A stretch of 64,000 nucleotides of DNA from Arthonia radiata (lineage: Eukaryota > Ascomycota > Arthoniomycetes > Arthoniales > Arthoniaceae), in NCBI GenBank assembly GCA_002989075.1, contig PSQN01000012.1, positions 1,872,480 to 1,936,479 on the forward strand. The letters are read 5' to 3'. The notes beneath the pieces are model-generated. The model worked only from the letters and a program-made list of their open reading frames with translations. It did no database searches and had not been told where the DNA came from. The stretch's first letter is position 1. Every line of letters starts with the position of its first letter. This document shows positions 54,591 through 64,000 of the stretch, one piece after another. Position numbers and translations under genes: made by a program.

Positions 54591-57500
54591 GTATTTTTAA
54601 GAAGTAAGATTATAGTCTTATAGATGTCTTAAAGTAGAATATCTAATATCTTAGATATTACTAAAGTTAACTTTAAAATTTTAATAGCGGGCGTTCTTTA
54701 AGTAATACTTCTAACGTAGAATTATATTTAAGCGGACTAGCGGCGCTTTTTAAAACTATAGATATTGTCTATATTACTTAGACTAAATAGTTTATATTAA
54801 TAGTAGAGTGCTTAAATAAGCTAATGACCCTTACCTAAATATATATACTTAGAGCTAGAACTTATTATATATAGACATTAGAGTAGATTATAGTTAAGAT
54901 ATATCTTTAGATCTAAGATAGTACGTATAGTTTCCCTCTACTTTATCCTTTAGTACAGCCTTAATAACGATTTAAGGTTTAAATCTTAAATTAATAGATC
55001 TATATATATAGACTAAATTAACAGAGCAGGCGGCTCTAAAAAATCCTAGTGTTTATAAAAGCGACGGTTTTATAACAATCCAAAAAAAGTACGCATAAAA
55101 TTTATATAGAGTACTATTAAACAACTATAATGTTATAATTAATAAGATAGCCGTAACCTGCAAGATACAACAATATTAATAGTATCTCTAATATTATATC
55201 CCTTCCTTTTATACTATATCTTAAGGCTATCAACTATGTTATAAATAGCTTGAAGCGGCTAATTAAGTACTCTTATCTACTTAAAGTCTTGCTCTTATAT
55301 AGTTTTTCTGTAATAATACTATAGTACGCTACTATAGCTATCTGTCTATTTAGCTAATATAATGTCTCTAAGCCTAATATTATACTTTAAAGTCGGTATA
55401 TTACTAAGTTAATTATTTAAAGCTCTATTACTCTATTTATCTATTATTTACTAGCTATACTTAGCCTTATCTAATTTTGTATCTATCTATAAAGTTATAA
55501 GTATTAAACTCTATCTTGCTTAATACTGTTTACGATAGATCTTTATAATATATATAAAGTACTTACGCTATCTTTTAGTTAATTTTAACGTATTTATAGC
55601 TCTAATTATACTATCTAGATTATATAGATTTATAATAAGATTATCTATTATAGCTTATAATACGTTGTTCTGTATATTACTTTTAGAAGCTTGATTAAGG
55701 GTATACTTCTTGATTATAGAGCTTCTTTATACTTGTCGATCTACTCTAATGTATATCTAAACTAACGTGTATAGAGTATATAAGATATAGTTTAGAAAGA
55801 AGTTCTATAGAATAAAAATATATTTACTTACTTATAAAGTTAAAGGCCTAGATACGCTAAAAATTACGTCTAAGTAGTCTAACGCAGATACTATAATTTT
55901 ATCTATAAAAATTGTTTAAGAACGTACTCGAGATAAATAAGCCTTGTTCTATATAAATAGTAATTAAATAATCTACCCGTTATAGTAAAATATAGATTTC
56001 TTTTAGAGCCAAATAACGTCTAGTAGTTATACTTATAGACTATCTTTCTAGATATTTATAAACACTAAGCTATTTCTATAAGTATATATAATCTAGTATT
56101 AGCTCTTTTATTGCCGTTTAGCGATGTAGTTTACTATCTATAATCTATTCTAGTAGCTATATCCCCTATAATACTTACTCTAGGCCGAATAGTAGACAGT
56201 TAAGATATACTAGAGCTAGTATAATACCTTCTTCTTCTATTATACTATAACGGACGGTTATTAGCCGTAGATACTAAAGAATATTATTGCCTATAATTGT
56301 ATATACTAAGCTTATATACTGTAGGTTATATATAGTACGTCTGTATTGTATTATACTTATATATAAGTTTAAAGCAATTCTTAGGACGGTACGTACGCGC
56401 TATAGTTTACGCTTAGAAATTCTTTTTCGATAGTTTATATAGATATATTTTAAGTCTATAAAATACTAGAGCTTAAAATATTTACTATATATCTTAAGGC
56501 ATACGGTACCCTAATAAGGCTTATATAGGATATTAATCTCTTCTAAATATACCTAGTTTACCAAGCAACTAGATATCTTATATACTAGCGCGATATTTAG
56601 AGTAGATATTAAGAAATATATATATAATTTTTTAAGATTGTAATTACTATTATAACCCTTTAGAAAGTTATTTATATAATACTTAGAAACTACTTTTTAA
56701 GTAAATAGAACTCTATGTCTTCTAAATTATATCTATACTTATTTAAGTTTAAAATCTTTAGTATTTAGAAGTTCTAGCGAGTAGTATTCTATAGACTAAT
56801 AATAAGTATATAAAGCTAGCTATTAAATATTTTAGCGAATATATTATAAATACTCCTCTAACGCTATAGTAGCAAGCTAGAAATTCTTATACAGTTGTTA
56901 CTAGGATCAGAAGACAGTACTAGGTAGCAGTATTAGTAAAGATACAATATTTAAGAGGGCTTTCTAGATACTATAGAGTATTAAGATTAGTAGTAGTAGT
57001 AAATCGAGCGATAGTATCTCTTATCTAATTTATAATATATTAGAACGTATTTAGTAAGCTTAGCGATACTAAAAGTAGTAAATAAAGGAGTAAGCGTATT
57101 TAAGTTAATTTTATATATTATTTAGGATAGACAATCTTTAATACTAGAGGATCTATAGGAATAGTAAAGCGCTAGTTATATTACTTATTATAAGAGAACT
57201 ATACTAAATAACAGCTATATACTTATAGGCTATATTACTATATTAAACTAAAGATATTAAAGCTTGCTATAAAGTTTATAAATCTTAAGTATACTCTATA
57301 CTCTATACTATTTACTTTTATTTAAACTATATTATAACTTTATACTTTCTTAGAAATAAAGACTACTAAAAAAGAGATACTCTAAATAGAAGAAAGTACT
57401 TAAGTTAAAGAGCCTAATATAATATAATTATATAATAAATAGAGCTATTTGTATTCTTTATAAATCTACTCTATAGAAATATAGTATTTCTCTTAAAAGA

Positions 57501-60080
57501 ATTACTAAGCTTATCAATATTATTCTTTAAAGTAACGTATATATCTCTCTTACTCTAGTTCTATAGAGCTTACTAGTATTATTAGTAAGTTCTACTAGTT
57601 TAGCTAAGTCCGACTATATTTAGTAAATAAATATCTAATTAGAAATTTAATAATAGCCTTTATAGACGTATCTATATTTTATCTAGTCTCCTTTATAGAT
57701 AAATATAATATAACTATAGCTATTTAGTATAATAGCTAGTCTCTATATATACTTAGCGCTTATATTTTCTAAGAATAATCTTATAATATAAGTCTTTAAA
57801 AAAAATATAGTCTTAAGACTACTAGTTGCTATACTAAGCTAACGTTCTAGGTCTTTGTTACAATTTCTATATAAATATACTTATCTTTAATTTTCTTATC
57901 TTTTAATTTATTAAGTAAAAACTCTATATAAAGGTTAGTAGACTTGTATTCTTAGAACTTTTAAAGGAGCTAGTAGTATACTCTATATAATTATAATAGA
58001 GCTATAGACAATCTTACGCTAGTAGAAGTTAGTATATATCAAGGTATATAGCTTTTATTATATTCTAACTAGTATAATAGAAGTCTAGAATATATAGCGA
58101 TAAGAGTAAAAATATTAATATATCTCTTATATAATCTTAATATATATCTTATTAGATAATTACTTACTAAATATTTCTATATCTTAGTATATCTATATAG
58201 ACTAGGTAATTCTACTTATAATACTAAGACTATCTAACTACTACGATTAAAAAATTGTGCTGTATTAAGGGTAAAGGGCCTACTATATAATATATACGCC
58301 TAATAAGAGTAGTTCTATCTATATTAGTACTATCTATAGTAATTGCGCTAAAACCCCTTAAAAAAGATAGTTAGACCATTTTTTACTAATTTATAACGAA
58401 CCTTGTTGCTATTTGTTTTAGTATACTATAAGATACTATTAGTAGAAGATTTTATTAAGCTAGAGAATAAGCTTATAGATTATTGCTATTATAATAAAAG
58501 TAATATTAACCTTAGTAAAGAGACAGATTTTAGCCAGCGTTCTACTTATTAATATTGCTATAGCGTTAATTGTTTAAAGAATAAATTAGAAGTAATAATA
58601 TATCTATAATTAGCTCTATAACGTATTATATTAATAATTTCTAATTAATGCCTTATAAATTTTTAGTAAGAATACTACTAGTTTTTATTAACTAGCCTTT
58701 TTCTTTATCTAGTAGGCTAGTAGTATAGAGAAAATAGAGTTGCTCGACGTACTATCGATACTGTTAAATATTAGTATTATCTTATATAGTCTCTTCTATA
58801 TAAGCGCTAGTATAAAGCACCGTAACATAGTATTCTATATATTATATACATCTTTAAATAGATACGTTAGGTATATATTAAAGTAAGAAATAGTTATTAT
58901 AAAAGGTAGTAGCAGCGCTAATATTAGCGTCTTAGTCGAGCGGTAGCCCAACTATCTTCTATAATTAAAGAGTTATACTTTATTTAAATTAGAGTTTATA
59001 GCTAATACTCGGTAGCTAACACGCAATAACGTATTAATCTTATATTAAAAGACTTATTTCTTTATAATCGTTATATAGTAAATATAATTATTTTCGACTA
59101 CTAAAAGGTAGAGAGAGTAAAGTAAACGTATAGCATATTTAATTAAATTATATAACTTTTATAGATAGAAGTATATCTAAAGACTATTCTTACTCTATAT
59201 AATAGGCTCTCTTATAGCTTACCGCTATAATAGTTAAGATTTACTAGCTTATATAGTATTAAGAACTAGCGACACTACTTTAGAGAGTTTATTCTATATT
59301 ATTTACTTCTCGCTTTATCTCTTCTACTACTAGTTCTTTAATTACTATAAAGCTAAGACTTAAGCGCTTTAAAGTATATATTAATATATACTTACTATAC
59401 TACTCTCTCTTAGTAACTAGAAGTATAACTTTATAATTAATATTAAAAAGTAGATTTAAATAGTCTTTCTAGTTTTAAAGCAGTATTTAAAAGCGTATAT
59501 ATCTTATATAACTATAACATTACTATTAATTAGATTATAAATTTTAAAAAGAAATATACTATAATCTTTAGTAAACTTAAGTCTATTAACAATTTTACTG
59601 TTCTTAAGTAAAGTAACCTTAACTCAATATAAATATTATTATATTTATTATAAATAATATTTAAAAGAATTATAATGATTGTAATGGTCTCTACTATAGA
59701 CAGCGTAATAACTAGATTATTAAGATTATAAGATTTATATAAAACTTTTACTAATTTTATTGTAACTAAACTTATATAGCTAGTACTTAAGATAAAGAAA
59801 TACTATAATAGTATAGTTTTCTTATTAGTTACGTTGACTAACCGCTAATTGCTAAGAGCGGCTAATTCTTTTAATAATATAATCTTAACTAGCCTAGATT
59901 TTATAATAAAAGTATATATAATAATCTATTAGCTGTAGACTATATTATTACTAATAGCGGTCTATAAACAATATAAAGTTATCTATAATATTTATATATA
60001 GTCTTCTAAGGTATATATATATCTTTATAGTTCTAACTACTATATAAATAGTATATTAAAGCTCGAGAGAAGACATTTAA
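54591..60080. other. AT-rich debris, unassigned
   Basis: About 5.5 kb of decayed repeat sequence. I see no intact frame, RNA gene or element boundary that I can support. Confidence 0.45.
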
Positions 60081-60747
60081 GGTAATGTTATAACACGCTA
60101 AGCAGGAACATTATTACATACTTAGATCGGCAATACTAACAAATAAATATATGCGACGCTAATATACAACATAAGTCGAACAAAAACGATAGGAGGCGTA
60201 TACATAAAACGCAACGATCGTATAGATCGAAGCGATACTTATAAACGAGACGAACGTATTGTTCGTCTAGATCAACAGAAACACAAAGCATAGGACGAAC
60301 GTAACGAACTATGCAGACTATATAGATAGGATAGGTATCCACCTTAGTAGATAGCTATCTATAAATTTAGATTCAGAATTGGTATTATCGTTTAATATTA
60401 ACTTTAAGATATTAAACCTAATTAGTTTATCTTACTGTAACGCAACTAGTAAGCTACGAGCAATTCTTGTAAGTATTGGCGCGAGACAGAACTCTATAGC
60501 TACGTCGGCGTATAAATAGAGCGACCGAGTTTTAAGAGAGCTTTTCTGTGCGGCCTTAGTATATCTTCTAGCTTGTTTATATTACCGGCTGAGTCCTTCG
60601 TTTAAGACTTACAGTTTGTCCCTTACTTCCTTAATCTCCCCTTCCGAGTTAGATATCTTAGTAATTATCTTCCTCCTAAGATTATATTATTCTTAATATA
60701 GAATAAGACCAAGCAAAGCGGTTACAGCCGCCCGGCGTCACAGATAA
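60081..60747 (+). mobile_element. Solo LTR, the least decayed element in the block
   Basis: The LTR spans 60,086-60,742 (657 bp), starting TGTTATAACACG and ending GGCGTCACA. The flanking 5-mers are GGTAA (60,081-60,085) and GATAA (60,743-60,747), a target duplication with one transition. A TATAAATAG box at 60,511-60,519 implies plus orientation. CA and TG dinucleotides are common here, unlike both flanks. This suggests a younger insertion, or one that escaped most RIP. No second copy is in the window. The superfamily is uncertain. Confidence 0.75.
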
Positions 60748-63700
60748 TTATAAGTATAGCTAACTTAAAGCCTCTAAGGTTTCTATATAAAGATAAATAA
60801 TTAAGGCTTCTTATATATCTTATATAGCGTTTATACTATATAGTAATTAAGATAGTTATAGTTAGTTTATATCTATTATCTGTTTTTAGATAAAAAATTA
60901 CCTCTCTATTTAAAATATCCTTATATTAACTTAATTACTATATCTTCTACCTTATTATAACCTTACTATATAATAGTTTTACTGAAGGGTTCTATAAGTC
61001 GGCTCTATAATACTATTACCCCTAGTAGCGTTCTACTACAAGATAAAAGGACATCCCTTTTTAATAGAAAGTGGCTACGCTACCAGCTTACTAATTAATT
61101 AAGGTAGTTATAGATAAAAATAAAACAATAAAATATCTAAGTATTTTATCTTTGGTACTATAAATTTGCGTAGATCGGGTTAAATTGTATATTAAAATAC
61201 TATAAAGCCTACTAACTACTAGAATATATAATATATACAATATAATAGACAAGAACTATAAGTTTTATTAGCGGCTATATATACGGTTAGTCTATAGCTA
61301 ACCGAGCTATATCCGCTATTTTATACTTTAAGTATTTAAATAAGAATAGTTTATTAAACTATTAAAACTTAAGTATAAATACTAAGTTATAGCTAGTATA
61401 AATAGCTATACTAAGGCTGCTATATAGCTAAATTATCTTTAGCTATAAGTTGTTTTATAGTAAATGCTTAATAGTAGTTAAAGACTCTAAATAAGTATTA
61501 AGATTATTAATATTCTATATATAAAGATAAAGTAGACGATCTTTATATACTAGCTTTATAATAAAGTAATAAATTAGTGTTAAAGCTAATATAGCTACAA
61601 TCTCTACTATAGTATATATTATTTTGTAAAAGAACTCTATATATAAACTATTATTATATATAAATCTCTTTAAAAAAGACTTTAATTAGTAAAAATTAAC
61701 TTAGTATATATTAACATTAAGTTTAATTAGCTATATACCTTTAATTGCTATAAATTTACCTACTTTTATTAGAGATATAGATATCTACTCTTATAATAAT
61801 AAGATTCTTTTTTTTTGTAAAGAGTACTAATAAGCTTATTTAGTTTATAAGATAACAAATCTAGCTTATATATTGGTTATTTAAGCGTAGTAAGCTATAA
61901 GTCCTACTTTTTAGTAGATTGCTACTTTTAAATATAACTAGTACTAATACTACTTACTAAGTAGTAGATCTTTTTTAAGTTTAATAGGGGTTTTTAAGAT
62001 CTTTAGTAGTAAATAAAGCGCTAGCGCTAAGAAAAGCTATCTTAAAGCCTCTTATAAAACTATATTAAGTAAGAAAAAGTCAATTAAGATATAGTAATAT
62101 AGTTAAGAACTACTATTATAATAAGAAACAATTTAAAAACTAGCGTATCTTTAATAGTTGTATTAGACTAATATAGTAGTAACTAAAAGAAGAAACGTTA
62201 GATAGCGGCTAAAGTAACTATATAGCAATTAGTTCTCTAATAAAATAAATATCTTAGTTTATTTTTAGTAATCTTAGTTATTAAGCGTAGACTTTCTATT
62301 TAGCTTTAAAGACTTAAAACGCGTAAGTAATTACTTTAAACCGGTATATTTTATTTAAGCGCGCCTATAATATAGAGACGCCTGTATTTTATATATAAGC
62401 TATATTAAGAAGATAACTTCTATCTATAAAGACTTAAAAAGCAATAAATCTAGAGTATTCTATATTAATAACTAGAAAGTAAATAATAACTTAGACATTT
62501 AAAATATATAATAATTAGTATTAGTATCTTTCTTTTGTAAGTATTTTACTCTAAATAACTATAAGATACTCTTAAATATTACTAAACTCGCTATTACATC
62601 TTATTATTAACTTACTTATCTTAATTAAAGTAAGCCGAGCTATATAGTATTTAGATATCGGCTAAAGGTAATATAAAAGAATATAAAAGTATATAGAAGC
62701 TACGTTAAATACTAGAAAACTTTATTACTTAAAGATATCTACGTTTAGCCGTATTATAGGCGATACCTTTTAAAGCGTAGCTATCTAAACTTACGTAGCG
62801 TTACTAGGCCGCCTCTATATATATAAAGTAGTAAGAGTATTTGAGTTTATTAACGACGCTCTATAGCGTTAGAAGACCTACTATAGAGCGAACTAGAGTA
62901 TTAATTATAATATAAATACTTAATAAGCTAGTACAATAATATAGCTATTCTACTCCGCTTTATAGGTCTTAATGCTTAGATAAGATTCTAGTATATATTT
63001 ATTAGTAGAATTTCTAGCGTATAATCGGTAAACTTAGGTAGTCTATAGTATAAGACTTAAATAAATACTTGTACTATCTTTTCTGCGAAAGATCTTGTTC
63101 TAGCGTTATACTATATATTAGCGAGTAATTTTACGCTGATAGATATACTTAAAGAATACTCTATACCTTAGATTAATCTGTATAGTACCGTAAAAACTAA
63201 CTACTAGTACAACTTAATCGACTCTAAGGTAGATTTATTAATCTTCTAAACAACTCTTAATATAGACTATATTATAATATATAGCTTAGATAGTTAACTA
63301 TTTAAGCCTCGTAAAAGTAGTACTAGCCTTTAGCCCTAATACGTAGCTATAGACCTTATAAGAACTCTACTAGCAATCGTCTAGCGGTCTTAATAGGTTT
63401 TCAAATATTAATAATAGATATCCTCTGTCGTAAGGAATTCTAAAATATAAAAGCTACTATAGAAGAGTCCTACCTCCGCTCTAATTATTATACTACTTAG
63501 ATATATAGAGTATAGACGATACTTACTGCCTTTTAGCTTAATGTTTATACTTCTTTTAGATAACTATAGTTAGTATATTATTTTCTTATCGAAACGTATA
63601 TACTAGTACAAGAAATACAGTACGTACCTTGTTTAGATATTAATCTTCTTTTACTACTATTAATAAAGGTAAAAACGACTAGTAGATAGTAGCTAAAATA

Positions 63701-64000
63701 GTATATATATTTCTTAGATTACTAGTTTAGCGCTTGTTAGGTAAATAGAGTTCTTAAAGTTATTTAATCTTTAATGCTTTTATCTATACCTTCCCTTATT
63801 AGTAGAGACAGCTAGTATAATCTTAATAGACGACTATATAGTAGACTAGGTTATTGTAGTAGTAGCTTTAATAAAGCAAGAGATAGTCTTAGTAGACAAT
63901 TAGCTAACGCTAACTTCTATAGATAATACCCTTAAATACTATAATCTTTTAATTCTAAAATCTAGCTCTTTACGCTAACTTTAAATTTATCTTATTAACT
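60748..64000. other. AT-rich debris to the window edge, unassigned
   Basis: Decayed repeat sequence continues to the window edge. From about 62.5 kb on, the sequence is somewhat less AT-rich and may be the body of another retroelement running off the window. I cannot name its family. Confidence 0.45.

Larger units (their letters stand above)
32037..64000. repeat. AT-rich, RIP-decayed repeat block (AT isochore)
   Basis: From here to the end of the window the DNA is very AT-rich, with abundant TA and very few CA or TG dinucleotides on either strand. In 32,101-32,220, for example, I see one TG and no CA. This is the expected result of repeat-induced point mutation, which converts CpA to TpA on both strands of duplicated DNA in Pezizomycotina. 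Pieces recognisable as LTR elements are listed separately. No intact host gene is seen. Less decayed islands lie at about 39.5-47.1 kb and 60.1-60.7 kb. The mechanism is inferred from composition. Confidence 0.9.

Noticed and set aside
58926-59000. tRNA-like stretch (cttagtcgagcggtagccc)
   Set aside because: It resembles a D-arm box, but I could not pair an acceptor stem or find a T-loop, and the flank is RIP debris. At best it is a decayed tRNA-derived fragment.
60136-60342. Open frame of 68 codons on the minus strand
   Set aside because: It lies inside the solo LTR, antisense to its TATA box; LTRs are non-coding, so it is a chance frame.
32037-64000. Mitochondrial insertion as the cause of the AT-rich block
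   Set aside because: There are no mitochondrial genes, and loss of CA/TG with gain of TA on both strands together with LTR fossils fits RIP far better.
1-64000. Telomere repeats, rDNA or CRISPR arrays
   Set aside because: I saw no TTAGGG/CCCTAA array, no rRNA sequence and no regularly spaced short repeats with unique spacers.

Overview
The window reads as nuclear DNA of a filamentous ascomycete (Pezizomycotina, perhaps Dothideomycetes). The evidence is short GT-AG introns of about 50-140 bp, divergent housekeeping gene pairs with promoters of about 270-360 bp, filamentous-fungal forms of Cdc25, Sld5, Are2 and an Ayg1-type hydrolase, and a large AT-rich tract with the marks of repeat-induced point mutation (RIP). 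The class-level placement is inference. All gene models were built by eye from reading frames, splice signals and family resemblance; no search or alignment was run.

The window has two compartments. Positions 1 to about 32,036 are gene-dense and of balanced composition. In order they hold: a small unknown protein (232-588, +); the mitotic phosphatase Cdc25 (1593-3557, -); the GINS subunit Sld5 (5895-6922, -), divergent from the translation-stress regulator Gcn1 (7194-15312, +); ribosomal protein eL19 (15607-16576, +); an unrecognised membrane protein (16889-18418, -), divergent from an Ayg1-like alpha/beta hydrolase (18888-20337, +); a short F-box-like frame (20565-20948, +); the U3 snoRNP protein Utp18 (21372-23537, -), divergent from a sterol O-acyltransferase (23862-25925, +); and the polymerase epsilon B subunit Dpb2 (27292-29853, -), divergent from a NASP/Sim3/Hif1-type histone chaperone (30214-31735, +).

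Four of these genes act in mitotic entry, origin firing, replication or histone supply (Cdc25, Sld5, Dpb2, NASP). Two of the divergent promoters carry exact ACGCGT (MluI cell-cycle box, MCB) motifs: three between Dpb2 and NASP and one between Sld5 and Gcn1. This suggests shared G1/S control. Gcn1, eL19 and Utp18 form a translation and ribosome group. The acyltransferase and the Ayg1-like enzyme are metabolic.

From about 32,037 to the end, composition changes abruptly to very AT-rich DNA, poor in CA and TG dinucleotides and rich in TA. I see no host gene there. It is a graveyard of RIP-decayed repeats. Recognisable pieces are a broken Ty3/gypsy element with paired 196-bp LTRs (39,319-47,331), a small LTR-bounded remnant beside it (about 47,525-48,862), two solo LTRs with target-site duplications (35,188-35,694 and 60,086-60,742), a 17-bp minisatellite (about 36,917-37,560) and an unclassified direct-repeat pair (about 53,548-54,590). 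The rest could not be assigned. No telomere repeat, rRNA, convincing tRNA or CRISPR array was seen, and no clearly new biological system. The best loose ends are the unknown membrane-protein gene, an unassigned stretch of about 2 kb inside the gypsy element, a GC-AG intron in Sld5 and an altered signature motif in the acyltransferase.
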